From Allium sativum (taxonomy: Eukaryota; Streptophyta; Magnoliopsida; Asparagales; Amaryllidaceae), in contig CM060915.1 in assembly GCA_030737875.1 (NCBI GenBank), positions 636,184,786 through 636,248,785 of the forward strand: DNA of 64,000 bases, written 5' to 3'. Position numbers and translations under genes: made by a program. The notes beneath the pieces were generated by a model that was not told the DNA's origin, did not search any database, and was given only the letters and a program-made list of their open reading frames with translations. This document shows positions 48,246 through 61,388 of this stretch, piece by piece; the stretch's first letter is position 1, and every line of letters starts with the position of its first letter.

Positions 48246-51200
48246 TGTAATGACCCGCATTTTCAGTGGTATAATAATTAATTAATTTAATTATATAAAT
48301 GGTGATTAAAAGGATTTAATGGTCGTGGAATTAAATAATGGTGAATATTTAATTAAAATAATAAATTAAATAATATATTTAATTCTGAAATAATCAGAAT
48401 TGGCTGAAATGGCGATATGGTGAGAACTGGATCATCTGTGATATTTAATTCAGTTTAGAATTGAATTTGAATAACGAATATATTATATAAACGACGGTTT
48501 GAATGTAGAGTTATAATATAATTAAAATTGAGCTCGAAATGACGCTGCAGTTCGTAATTTGGCGATTTGAACTTCAACTGAATGTACAGGATTCGTTTTA
48601 AGCCGGATTTCTATGAAACAAGAAACATGTGGAGCTGGTGGAGTATATCTTTCTAGTGGAAGAGAAAAATCGGGATTTCGTCGTGTAGATTTTGATTTAT
48701 GTCCAAATCAAATTTTAGAAAAGTTGCTGTAGAATTCCTTTATAATTTATAAAGGAATTATTTATATTTTAAAAAGGAATTTCATTATAAATCGAATATC
48801 GATTTAATCGGGATTTGAAATATCAAGTTATAAATCCCAGTAGAGCTATATGGTATTCCACTGTGAATATATACGATGACATAAATTTATTTATATTTAA
48901 TTTAATTATATTTAAATATATTTATATATTTAAATGGGTCATTCAGAGCTTTAAAAATAGCCACTTTTTCATACGACCTCAGAATTCGACGAAACCAATT
49001 TTGTTGGATTCGTAATGTCAAATTATTGTTAGATTTCAATTTCCGTGATTTTTAAAGTCAGTATGTGGCTGTACCGGTTTTTAAAGTGAAAAACAGTCGA
49101 TAAATTGACCTTTAAAAATGCGCTGTGTGAGCAAACGGAGTCAGAATTCGACGAAACCAGTTTTGTTGGGACCGTAATGTCGAACTCTAGTTGCATGTAA
49201 CTTTTCATGATTTTTGGGTATCATGGGTGATCATAGGAATTTATAAAAGACGACCGGAGTAAATGGGTGGTTATAAATCAATGAAATCATCAATGTGAAA
49301 ATATCTAAACCCCTTATAAATACCGGCACCTTCTCTAAACCTATATCCCATTTTCTCAAGTCAACATTTTATTTCTGCCGTTGGTTGTTCTTGTTCAAAA
49401 GTGGAAAATCATCTTCAAAAATTCATATAAAACTTAATAAAATTACTAAAATCATACATAATATATAGTTGAACTCGGAAGATGTCCCTCTTCATGCGCG
49501 TAGCAGTTTTATGAAGCTCGACGCAAATTCCTGGTCAACCTATATTTCCAGCGTGCCTTCTGAAGACTTAAGGTTCGAGATATTAGGAATTTTAAGAGGT
49601 TTGAGCCTGATCTGAGTTTGTTTCTGTGATTAGAAAGTGAAATAACACATCGTTGAATTTTTTTGGGATTTGTTGGAAATTAAAAATGTCGAAGTCTGTA
49701 ATGGATACGATGGCTATGGGCTGAGATGCAAACGGGATTCATGACTTCGAGTTGGGTAAAAGAAGGGTGGAGATGTTCGGAAGTTGTAGAGAGGTTGTTT
49801 GGTGGTTTTATTTTGATTTACTATAAAGTAGGGAAGGAGATTGAATGGGAGGAAGAATCGGAAATGGAGGAGCAAGCAACAGAGGATCGCGGTTTTTCAT
49901 TTTGGGGGAAGAAGACTGTTCACGACGGGTTTACAGGGGTATGGGCCAGGTTTGAAAGGTTAAGCCCAATTAATTTAAAAAGGAACTTATTTTATTTTAA
50001 GTAAATATGTACAAACTTGTGTAAGCTATAACTTTATCATACATTATCAGAATTGGACAAAACAAGATCCGACAGGATCGTATAGACGAACACTACCCAA
50101 TGGAACTGACTGGATGTGGATTGGGGCTCGTTTGGATTTATGGTGAAATAAATTGTTTGATTCAAATCAAATGACAGTTTATCATTCTTTAACGATGAAC
50201 TGCCAAAGAGAGTAAATCTCACTAACTCTGAACAATTTATAATTTCATGTTGTATTTTTAGAACTATTAAAAATAGTCTGATTGATTGGGTGTTGACTGC
50301 TGATTGAACTGCTAGTCAGTAAGTTAAATTTCTATATTGATTCTGTTTAACAGAATACATCATATGGAACTGAAAGTGATGTTATCTATATTGTTTAACA
50401 TCTGTGATGCAGGGAAACAGGTTGGAGGAATCCAACTGGATTCCTCAACATTTATTTTACTATGATTCATATATTGTGATATATGATGTGATATATAACT
50501 TGTTGTTGATTATGTGTGCTTGGACGATATTTATCGTTGTTATATGGTATGTTAAATACCATAAGAAATACTGGATGTGGGAAAGGGGATTTTCAAAGTG
50601 TATTTTGAAAATGAATTATTTATATAAAATTGATGGATTTTATATAGAAAAGCAAAAGGATTTTTATAAAAGAAAATATTTATAAAATCGAAGGATAAGT
50701 TATGATAAAGGAAATATTTATAAAATCATAGGATTTTATAAATGGGATATTTATTTGTTAAATAAATAAGAGATATTAAATGAGATATGTATTTGTAAAA
50801 TAAATAGAAGATTATAAAGGAAACATTTAGAATAAGTTTATAAAATAAAGGAGATGTTTATTTGTTAAATAAATAGAGTGAGATAAAAGGGTTACGGGTA
50901 TTGGGATAATAAATAGGATATTAAATGAATTACTTATTTAGTAAATAAATAGGATACATTAAAGAGAATATTCATTTAGGAAATAAATAAGGTATTATAA
51001 AGGAAATAATTAGAGTAGAATAAATAAAGATATACAAGGAAATATTTGCAAACCATTTACAAATAGGATTGAAAAGGAAATAGTGTAAAACCATAATCAA
51101 ATAGAGTTAAGCAAGATTAGAAACTGACTAGAGATTAGTAAATTTAATAGTTTTCTAAGTGTCGATCTGATGTTGGTTTCGGCCTTCGGGGTTTATACTT

Positions 51201-52833
51201 AGAGAATTGTTCTCCTACTAGTTTACAGTCAGGGACTGATAGTTGTGAAATGATAGTGATATGTAAATAACAAATGGAAATGTTTTCCAGTGTTAATAAC
51301 GTATATTTCTAAACATAGAAAATAAGGAAAAATGAATATATATATATATATATATGATTGATGATTGATTGATAGAATTTCCATTTGGAAATAATATCGT
51401 TGTTTGCACACGTATTTTCCTTCGGTAGTTAAATCACAGACTATCGAAGTTTTAACCAATTTATGTTGTTAATATGGAGAGACCGGTTGGATTATTATCC
51501 AAAGAACCACTCTGTATTGGCATAAGCGATGCGAATCATATATGCCAAAGAAAAGTGAAGACGGAGTAAAGTGCAAGGGCTATTGTATAAGTATTAGATA
51601 ACAGTGCCTAAGATGGACATACTGAATAGTGCCTTCGGTTCATCCTGTTCCTGGATGACTTGTATGGATGGATGTCTGACAGAGTATTTACAGACGATCA
51701 CGCATATTGATTTCTCCAACCGTACCAAGAGTGGAAGCAGAGAAGGAAACTTCTTTTTGCTAACACATAATGTATTGTTGAGGACGTCAATCGGTGATTT
51801 GACGGATTTGACGATGTGACATTCGAAGTGAATCTGATGTGATGATGAAGCGTAACCTCAAGCCTCATCAACTGGTAAATGACAGAAATCGGGCAGGCAG
51901 CATGGCTAAGTCGGTCGCTCCGAAGTAGGGTGTATAATCACCTGATCTAGAGTTTCATTTATTTCTAAAAATCTATTGTCGATACTGTCCCATTCGGGAA
52001 ACGATTGCTGATCCCAACCGTTGGTGATATACATTCGATACACTCAAGCGAAATGAGTGGTCGGTCATGTGTGGCCAGGCTGCCAGATGTTCTTGTTGAA
52101 CCCAGTGTATTCCTCTCTAAAGGTACACTAGCGAAAGGTGGTTCCATACCTTGTCATAGTTGTAAATCCGTTACCCAATACGTGCTTGCGGTTTTGATTG
52201 TATATTAAATATGTAGAACGTGAGATGAAAGCGGTTCTGCTAGATGATTATTATATTGTGGTTGATAGACATTATTATAATATCAAAAGGTTTTTGATAT
52301 AAAGATATTTTGGATTCTCATAAGGGAAAAACCTGTTCTGTTATACGACGTGGTCTTATGAGATATCATTTACCTGTTTGAACTGTTTTAAACTGTTTTA
52401 CTCACACCAGTCCTATGACTGACCCGGAGTTTATTTTGTTGTTTTCCTTAAACTCTTGGGTGCCTAAATTTGTATGGGCAGTCAAGTAGTCGGGATTTAC
52501 AGATATACCTGAAGAGCTGGAGCAGGAGGCTTCAGGATCATATAGCTATAGTTTATTTCCGCTATGTTGTAAATGTTGTACTCTGGTAATGTTATTGTAT
52601 ACATATAATGATTTTATTTCAAGGATATATTATCTATTATATGTTGTTCATTCCGCTGTGAGGTTCGTGTTACTCTGATGTTGTGTTCTTCTTCTTCTTC
52701 TATTCTAAGTTTCTATCTTATCTTTCCTCACCCTCTAATTTCTTTCATTTATGACTGGTATTTTCGATCCTTGGGTGTTCGATATGTGTTGTATATCAGA
52801 TAACCAAGATTGACAAAAACCCGGGTCATTACA
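48246..52833 (+). mobile_element. E: solo LTR (4.6 kb) of a diverged related family
   Basis: Starts TGTAATGACCCG and ends CGGGTCATTACA: the termini are perfect 12 bp inverted repeats. Flanks ACGAT (48241-48245) and ATGAT (52834-52838) are a 5 bp duplication with one change; the D 5' LTR shows the empty site near 41937. It carries the module-1 features near 48540-48740, the tandem duplication with a 162 base period (48980-49230), a clear TATA box, and the 3' hairpin string (52410-52480), so it is a distant relative of the C/D/F LTRs. There is no interior, primer site or polypurine tract. Frames at 49726-50004 and 50404-50685 are not similar to known families. Confidence 0.9.
49315..49322 (+). 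promoter_or_regulatory. TATA box of E
   Basis: TATAAATA in the context cccctTATAAATAccggc, the clearest core promoter in the window, about 1.07 kb into the LTR. A CT-rich leader ('ccttctctaaacc', 'tttctcaagtc') follows at the expected distance for transcription start near 49345. Confidence 0.6.
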
Positions 52834-52838
52834 ATGAT

Positions 52839-55800
52839 CGAATCAGCTTACGATACATATCCCATTGCATTCGGAATGGGGGTAATTAGCTAGGGACAAC
52901 AGTCGGTGGGTTTCATTTCGAGTTCATAATAAATAAATAAATAAATATATATATATAGATTTCTAATACGGTAAAGATTATTTTTTATTTACATGAAAGA
53001 TTTGATTTTTTACTTCATAAAGATTATATTTTTATTTAGGTAAAGATAATATTTTTATTTAGTAAAAGATAAGAATCTTACTTCGTGAAGTGATGATTTT
53101 TTTTATTCATGAAAGTATGATTTCTACTTCATGAAAGTTGGGATTTTTATAACTAGAAAAGATAAGATTTTCGACATAGAAAAGATATGGTTTTTAAACA
53201 CATAAAGAAATGATTTTACATAAGCAAAGTTATGACTTTTAGAATTATAAAAATATAATCTTTATGGATATGAAGTCATTAGAAAAAATATATAAAATTC
53301 ATTTTATATGTAGCGATAGAAAAATATGATTTTTATATCATAGAAGGAATAGAAAATTATGATTTTTATATTATAGAAAGAATAAAAATATGATTTTTAT
53401 ATTATAGAAAGAATAAAAATATGATTTTTATTGTACAGAACATCATATTAAAAATGTGATTTTAAAATGAACAGCGTGGAGAAGACTGCGTTGGAAGTAC
53501 AGGCAGATCCAGACTGTTCTGAATTTCAGAAATAAAATGGCGGAGTGGAACCCCAAGGTGAAAAATCCTCACTTTTATTTTAATTTCTAGTTTGAAATAT
53601 ATACTAGGATGCAGACGGTGCTTAGCAGCACCCGACACCCGTCATCCACAGACCATGGATGACTTGTTTGTTTGATTGTTGTGTTGTGAAATTTGACAGT
53701 TGATTGTGTTGAAAAAAAAAATATTCATGTGTTGAAGTAAAATAAATATTCATTTACAAATCGAACGATTTGTTTATGTACACCCATTTGACTGATATTG
53801 ATTGGGACGATAAATTTTACACATCGCCCAACTGCATGAACAAAATATGTGTTTGCTGATTTGAAACCCCATACGGGCATTGGGATGATATTTGACGTAC
53901 ACTAATCCCGATTGTATAGTTGTATGTCAATCGATGGGTTGACAGACTGTGTTAGCGTTAATTATTTATATTTAATGCTTATGCAGTTGTGTGGTGCACT
54001 CTGGATGACGGTTGATTATTTATTGTTGCTATTATATACATGTGTTGTATGGAATCCATATAATTAACATTATATGGTAATTGATTGGGCCTCATTCCAA
54101 TTTGAAAAATTAGGAATATTAAAAGAAAATTCATGTGTTGAATAGAAAAGAAAATTCATGTGTTGAATAGAAAAGAAATTCATGTGTTGAATAGAAAATA
54201 AATTCATGTGTTGAATATAATATAAAATTCATGTGTTGAATAGAATAAAAATTCATGTGTTGAATAGAATAAAAATTCATGTGTTGAATAATATATATTT
54301 ATGTGTTGAATAGAATAAATATTCATGTGTTGAATAGAATAAAGATTCATGTGTTGAATAAAAGTTGTGTTGATTAGATTGACGCCATTTTGACGTGAAC
54401 GATATTTATATCTATTTTATTCATTTTTATAATGAATATAAGAAAGAAAGTGATTTCAAAATATAATGTTTTGAAAATATTATCATTCGTATATCGATGA
54501 TGTTGAATATTCAATTTTGATTCGAAATTGAATATGAAGTTGAAATCGTTTCGAAAACGAATTTAAAATGATTTATAAAGTACGTTTTGAAAGGAAATCG
54601 ATGAAATATATATATATATATATATATATATATTACATATATAATGGCCTGAATAGAACGCGCCGCGCCGTGGCAGTTCGCGAATTTCGACCATTGACTT
54701 CGAATGGATATTACGGGAGATCCGACCGTCGGATTCTCCTAAAATCAGAACCGTTGGGTTCCTATCGAAATGAGCTTTCTTAGAATATTAGAGATTTGAA
54801 ATCTAACGGTTGGATTTGGAATTATGTTTTAATCAAATTTGGAAAAGGTCGCTGTAAGTGCAGTTCGATGGCCGTTGATGGAATTCGACTGTACGGGCCT
54901 TGATATAATTATTAAAAATAGTAATAATTTGTGTAAAATCATAAGAATGATTTGTCAAGAATAGAGATGAAAAATTCCAAATTTGAAAAGATAAAAATTG
55001 ATTTTTATCGAAATGAACTAGTTCTGAACTAGAATAATAATTTATTTATTTTTAAATAAATAAATTGGATTTGAAAGGGTTTTAAAAAGTAACCAGAAGT
55101 TTCAACAATTGAATTGGAATGGAATGTGTTTTTGGGTTTATAGTGAACCGTGTTTTAAATGACATTGGTTCTTTAACCCAGTTAAAGATAGGATATTGGT
55201 CTTTGGGAAGATTAAAACTAAGTGGAGTTTTAATGAATCTTTAATTAGATTGAAATGATCGGGAATGGAGTATCACCAGTTTTGCTCCAGACCATAGTTA
55301 AATCTTTAATTAGATTTGAACGTGAAATGGTAATTGAATTTACCGATAACACCGTGGTGTTAGATGTGAAGTATGACCAGTTTTACTTCATGGGATGAAT
55401 AGGTTGGGATTGGGAAATAAAATAAATGATTACTTCGGTGTGGTTCGCTAATCCTGACTAATTTGAATTGATATTCAAAGAAAGATTAAAGAATAAATTT
55501 AAAGAATTTATCTTTGATAAAATTAATGGGAACCTTTCTCAAAGAATAAGAATATTTGAATAAAAGAATATTATGAATTGGAATGAGGCGTATGTTGTGT
55601 TTGTGTAACACTTGCTTATTATATACGCGAGTTATTCAGAAAGACCGGGTTTATCCTATTCTGAATAACTGATTCGACGTGGTGTCGAGGATGAAGATGG
55701 TGGTCGAAGACCGGAGGTCTTCACATTGTTTGGGTGATTACTGATGATCTTGATTGGGCTGTACACCCAGGAGGAAGGAATCGGCTGGTGATCGTCCAGA

Positions 55801-57272
55801 CGTACTTGGAGATCGATGCATATGCGAGGTACAAGGTGCCTCCGGTTTCGTTCAGACCCAGAATGAACTTGTAAATGGAATGTGTGTCTAACATTGAATT
55901 TTATTCCGTGTGATTGATTTCTATTAAATATATATCTGTTTGGCGGAGGAGAATTTATTCTCTTGGTTAACGCCCTTCTTTGAGATGTACGAGCTCAGGG
56001 GTTATATATTGATGGATATCAATCGCATGGAGTGAATTGCCTGGTGGCATGCCTGAGTGGCAATTGATCAAGGCTTCTTTTGAAAAGCAGGGACTTGTGG
56101 TTGATGATCAAAGCAAGGCCTGTGTGGCATAGCTTTGTGCAACGTTGATTCACGAGCCTCACACCCCGGTTGTGAAACAAAAACAGGAGAGGACCTCAAG
56201 GAGGGCATGCGTTTCCTTCTAGCTAGGGTGGTGTCAGTGACCTACCAGCCCTGACATTTATATTATTTTCACCTGTGTGGTTGTTGCTGTTGTGAGGCGC
56301 CTTGGAGATATCGGTGACTGTGCGGAACCGATGGAGTCATTTGTCTCATTTACTCCCCAAAGGGCGGGAAACACAGTGTTCGGGCATTTTAATCCACATC
56401 GGTGGATGGCCCTGACGATCCATGCGGCAGTTGCGGCTGTTCCTGAGGCTCGGGCTAGACAGTCTCGAATCGGTAGAGGACGATCCCTGGCCTCAGTTCA
56501 TAGATGGAAATCCAATTTCCAAATGCGTGACTTTGCAGTTTTGATTGTAGAGCCTAGTATGGCGACATGATATATGGTGCCCATGCCGTCTATGATTGAT
56601 ATTTATGATTAAAATTGTTTTGACACTATGCACTTATAATAGTATCAAATGATTTGTTTTTAACGTACCAAGCAAGTTTGGCTATTATAGGGTAAAATCC
56701 TATCCTCCGGCTTATGTTGCACTGTGTGATGGGACCTGGGTCTTATAATAGCTTCATTTTTTCAAAAAGCATTGCGTTCTTTTGTTATATGCACTGGTAT
56801 TCTTGGGAGGAAACCTGTTCCGTGTTATACGGCGTGGTCCCTTGATATATCAGATTTAAAGTAAAGCTTTAAATAACTGTTTTAGTTCTCACACCAGTCA
56901 CATGACTGACCTGGAGTTTATTGTTTTAACCTAAACTCCCGGTGCCCTTATTTTGACATGGGCAGCTAGTAGTTTTGGCTTTGCAGATTTATATTCACAG
57001 GAACCTGGTTTATAGCTGGAATGATATCCAGAAAGCTCTGTATCCGTGTATTACTTCTAGTTGTGTTTTGTATTATTTTCCGCTGTGATGTATTTAAATG
57101 TAATTTAAATCTTTGATATTTTCTGTGTAATATTTATTCATACTCTGTATATTCTTGTATTCTGATGGAATTGTTGTAATATACAATGAAATGTTCTTCT
57201 ATCTGCGTTCCGATGTGGCTTGTTCTCACTTCAATCCAGGCTTTCCTTACCGGGGAAGTTCGGGTCGTTTTA
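52839..57272 (+). mobile_element. D 3' LTR, second segment
   Basis: Resumes with 'cgaatcagcttacgatacat' and is collinear with 41945-46438. It includes 31 bp repeats (53315-53440), H2/H3 (53617-53663), the satellite array (54115-54362), a TA run (54606-54640) and the terminal TTTTA. The 97-codon frame at 56277 corresponds to frames at 27670 and 34643 in C with different ends; no gene. Confidence 0.93.
54115..54362 (+). repeat. tcatgtgttgaa satellite array in D 3' LTR
   Basis: Same unit as 43221-43522 with fewer copies. Confidence 0.9.
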
Positions 57273-57277
57273 ATTTT

Positions 57278-58415
57278 TATTGAGGAGGAGGGCCCAGATT
57301 CGGAGCTATGGCTGAGGGGGTGCGGCTTGGCAGTCTAACGGCGGTGGGGCTTTGGTGGTCGGCGCGGACATATAAGGGGAATTGGGGGGTTTAGGGTTCA
57401 GATTTGGTGGTGGAGAGAGAGGGGGAAGGCGGCTGGAGGGAGGAGGGTCGAAGGGGGGTTGCACGATGACTTGGGGCCCGCAGCGCAGTGGCGGCGCTCC
57501 AGGGGGGCGACGACAACAACATTATGTTAGGTTTTTTTATTCGAAAAGAAACTGACGGGGAGAGAGAGGATGAAAAGGGGGGTTAAATAATTAAATTAAT
57601 TATTTTAATTCCAAAATGTAACTTTTTCCTTTGGACTCCAAATCTAACCCAACGACTGTCATCCCTAACTAAATACCCTCATTCTGGACATAATAGTTAC
57701 TGTTCCGCAAGTCAATTCGACTGTTTTGATTAATTTTCCTTTAAATTAAAATATAAATCAATACATATTACATTTGAACGTACATTTTAATTTATAAGGG
57801 CCACATACTGACTCTAAAAATTCCAGAAAAAATAAATCTAGCTATGTTTCGATGATAAGGTCCTAACAAAACTAATTCCGTCGAATTGGGAGGCCGCTAG
57901 AAAAATAGCCATTTTCCAGTCGATTAAATTTAAACTAAAATTACCAAATGCGTTTAAATTCACCACGCTCACATAATAATTCCAAATATTATGAAAATTG
58001 GAATCTAGCAATAATTTGACATTCTGGATCAAACAAAAGTGGTTTCGTCGAAAACGGATGTCGTTTGCAAAAAGGCTATTTTTAAGGGCTATATATTAAA
58101 TAAAGAAAATATAAATTCCATAGCGACTATTTCAAATTTTAAACTAGACATAACTTTTTATTCCCGTTATGAAATCTTAGTTTTTCACATTCGTTAGAAA
58201 GATATTGTTAAACAGATTATAATATTTCTGGTTTTACTGAAATCCGATTTATTTTGAATCATGTACATTCATATCAAATTTAAATTCAAATTTTCAAACT
58301 ACCGCGCCATTTCAGGCTCGTTATAGAATTAAAAAAAGTCAGTTTAAATATTCAAAATCTATTAAAATTTCAAAATAAAAATTTTAAATTGGTTCTGAAA
58401 ATCCGGGATGTTACA
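57278..58415 (-). mobile_element. B 5' LTR, second segment
   Basis: Continues 41172 after D, starting 'tattgaggaggagggccc' as near 21084, through the GC-rich leader (57284-57535) and the 167 bp duplication (about 57840-58080) to the terminus GGGATGTTACA. The 64-codon minus-strand frame at 57838 is this duplication. Confidence 0.92.
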
Positions 58416-58420
58416 AAAAA
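58416..58420. repeat. Target site duplication of B, right copy
   Basis: AAAAA, matching 15974-15978. The empty site in the A 3' LTR has a single six-A run. Confidence 0.8.
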
Positions 58421-61383
58421 CTTCACACAACGGAAGTACATAGATTTAAAATAAAATAAAATTTGAAAAAATTGTCGGATCAATGCGTGCGTCTTTACGG
58501 TTCTCTAACTTTGATACATAAAAATCTTTGTATCTGCAATACTCGGGTCTGACTCGAGCATTTCATGCAAAACACAAAACATTCGAGTTAAGATTAATAT
58601 TCTTATGCATGTAAATTAACTCAAGTGAAATGTACAAGTAACTAAATAAAGGAAATGCTCAAATTTAAATAAACATCATATTTATGTTGTAAATCGATTT
58701 AATTCAAACACAGGTTTTCATTATTATTCCAAATCCAATCCAAACCTCATGTCAACATTTCCAAGTTTCAACTTAAAATTTCAGATTTCAAATTTTAAAT
58801 TATAAATTTCAATAAAGTGTTATATTAGTTTACAATATAAATTCCAATCTAATCCCGTTCACATCAAAACTTAAATTATAAATTTAAGTTTCATTTCACT
58901 AAATTAAAACACCATTGAAAGTTTAATTATTTATCACTTAAATCAAATTAATAATTTTATCCTTAAATCAATCAAACAAATAATCATAATAACAATCTTA
59001 TGTTAATTTAATCTTAAACTTTAATTAAACCAAATCAACTCTATACCTGGATGTTAATGAAAAAAATTAAAATTTAACATTAAAAAAAATTAAAACAAAC
59101 AATAAAATTTAGCTAAAAACTTAATAACAACTTTGCATTAAATTTCAATTTCATAATTTTAGGTCAAATATTTCTCACATTAATTTAAACTTAACATCGT
59201 TCAATCCAAGGTCAACTTGGTTTCGTATACAATATATACTATAGAACATAAGGTGTTATGCAAGGATGTAGACAATGCAACAAACGTAACATATTACGAA
59301 TCAATTCCTATCATTTCATGCGACGAACAAGTATGGTTTCAAGTGAATTGTCATTATCATTTCACGTAATTTACACATAAAATTTCATGAAATTTTCAAC
59401 TAACAATTCATGTAAATAACAACTAATAATTCATAAAAATATTGGGAACTTACAGTATGATAGAAGGATGATAACAATGCAAACATAACATATTATACCT
59501 CAATGACTATTATTTCATGCGATGAACAAATATGATTTGTTATGAATTTTCACTATCATTTCATTAAACTTAAAACTACATTTAATATAAACAACCACTA
59601 ACATTTCATGAAATTTACTATCAACATTTCATGTAAATGACAAAAAAGCATACATTTAATAATTGATTTAATGTCACGTAATAAATAACTAACAATCAAA
59701 AATCTTTTTTAACCAAAATATTATCATCATTTCGTTCGAAGTCAATACTTTCAAAAAGAATGTAAATCGTAAGCTGAGACTCACCTTGCGTGGATTTGAT
59801 GACGGATACAAGTAGTCAGAAGATTGCCAATAAAAGGTAGCAATAAAAGCAAAACAATTTGAAGATTTCCCTTTTTCTATCTCTTATGTTTTTTAAAAGA
59901 GGGGAGGCAATAGATTAGGATTTTAGGAAGAAGATGATGACTTACTGAGAGAAATCGGGATTTACAAAGGAGATGAAGATTTGCAGAAAGAGAGATCTAG
60001 GTTTGGGAGAGAGAAGATGGATTATAATTTTTATTTAGAAAGAGGAACAAGGGGAATACATGGTCCTTTTTTTAAAATAAAATGAATGGATGAGAGGAAC
60101 GTGAGAAAGAGGATGATTTTAAGAGCTTAAGAATGTGAACAAAATGACTGTTGGGTACGTGATTTAAGGTAGGTAGCAAAATAAGTGGAAAAAATAAAGA
60201 AGGGAAGGCTACTGGCCATATTTTTGAAACTAGAGCATGAAAATAAGATAAAGAAATTAATGTGTAATTAATGATGAAACAGAGTGGAGAGAAAATACAT
60301 CATAAATTTTCCTAAGATGTCTCTTCTAATTAGGTTATGTTACACAGATATTAAATTGGCCGAGTAGGCATGACATGTAAATCTAATCTAGTATTTATTT
60401 TGCTCAATTAAAAATAATTTGCAGATAAAATGGTTAATGTTATACATATGTTATTTTGACAGTTTTGCGAGTTTTTTTCATTAATTTTTCTGTTTTGAAT
60501 ATAACAAGAGAAGAAAAATATATATATGGAGATCTTTTTTGTTTTAGGAAATATAATACTATGAAATAAAAAGAAAAAGGAAAAACAAGGAGATGAAAAT
60601 AAATTTTAGGAATGACAATAAGTACATGACATAAGATGCATAAATAGAACGAAGGGAAAGAAATTAATACAATGAAGGGAAGTAAATTAATATAATGAAG
60701 GAAAGAAATGAATGCGTTATACACATTGCAAATAAAAAAAAATTATGGAATTTGTAACTTAACGATTGACCTAATTTATTTAAATTAAACTAAACACCTG
60801 CAATTCAAAATCTAATTCAAAGTCAAAGTTTTTAAGTCTCACATCAAAAACGTTTCTATATCGTTTACAGCTATTATTCAATGACCGTAAAATATTGTTT
60901 TAGAATTTTGAGTTTATTATCCTTGTAAAATTATACTTATGTTTAAAAATAAAAATGTAAACTTTATTACTATTAATGTTAACATTAATTTTCATTAACT
61001 GCGATAGTTAAAACGTGCATTATATATCGTTGACACTCTGTTTTGTTATAATTCTTCCTATAAAAAATTGAACTTGAAACAATCACAAATTTATTTTCAA
61101 TTATCGCATTAATTCCTATATTGAACCTTCAAATAAAATCAAGGATTCAACTATTAAATTTATAAATAATAACATAAAGTTGGTTATTGCAAATGCACAT
61201 ACAAATTGATAATTTTCATCATTATCAATCACAATTTAATAAATTATTAATTGTTGTTTATCACAAATAAATATTTATATCATTCATTATTAAAATCATA
61301 AATTTTATTTAAAAGCCATTTTAAATTCAATAATTTAATTTACTTCAATAGCTTAAATAATCGAAATTTTAAGGGATGTTACA
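58421..61383 (-). mobile_element. A 5' LTR, remaining segment
   Basis: Resumes with 'cttcacacaacgg' and is collinear with 8775-11671 to the terminus GGGATGTTACA. It has a ~40 base insertion near 60304-60345 ('cctaagatgtctcttc...') absent from the other LTR. The 94-codon frame at 60440-60724 is not present as such in the sister LTR. Confidence 0.92.
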
Positions 61384-61388
61384 GTATG

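Larger units (their letters stand above)
41173..57272 (+). mobile_element. D: plus-strand giant-LTR retrotransposon, split by solo LTR E
   Basis: 5' LTR 41173-46438 (5266 bases), interior 46439-47481 (1043 bases), 3' LTR 47482-48245 plus 52839-57272 (5198 bases net). Duplication ATTTT flanks it. Both LTRs end ...TTTTA, so the termini are TG...TA rather than TG...CA, and this predates the insertion. Compared with B, C and F, both LTRs lack the GC-rich leader; AT-rich 31 bp repeats lie in that part instead. Primer site and polypurine tract are intact. No protein is encoded. Confidence 0.92.
15979..58415 (-). mobile_element. B: minus-strand giant-LTR retrotransposon, split by C and D
   Basis: Sense termini TGTAACATCCCGG...GGGTCGTTTCA. 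The left LTR (3' in sense) is 15979-22290 (6312 bases). The interior is 22291-22842 plus 35639-36116 (1030 bases net). The right LTR (5' in sense) is 36117-41172 plus 57278-58415 (6194 bases net). AAAAA duplicates at 15974-15978 and 58416-58420, and the uninterrupted sister LTR of A shows the single six-A run expected before insertion. C entered the interior and D the 5' LTR. No protein is encoded. Retrotransposition signals are complete, so B moved using proteins supplied by another element. Confidence 0.92.
8588..61383 (-). mobile_element. A: minus-strand LTR retrotransposon with 4.1 kb non-coding interior, split by B
   Basis: LTR termini in sense are TGTAACATCCC...GGTCGTTACA. The left copy (3' LTR in sense) is 8588-11671, the interior 11672-15791, and the right copy (5' LTR) is 15792-15978 plus 58421-61383, broken by B. 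Net LTR lengths are 3084 and 3150 bases. Flanks GGATG (8583-8587) and GTATG (61384-61388) look like one 5 bp duplication with a single change. Primer site and polypurine tract are in place. No gag-pol frame remains, so the element is non-autonomous or fully decayed. Over the first 187 LTR bases I count about 20 differences, more than for C or D, as expected for the outer element. Confidence 0.9.

Noticed and set aside
50404..50685. 93-codon frame in E as a membrane protein gene
   Set aside because: Hydrophobic composition comes from AT-rich DNA; it lies in a solo LTR with no conserved relative in the window.
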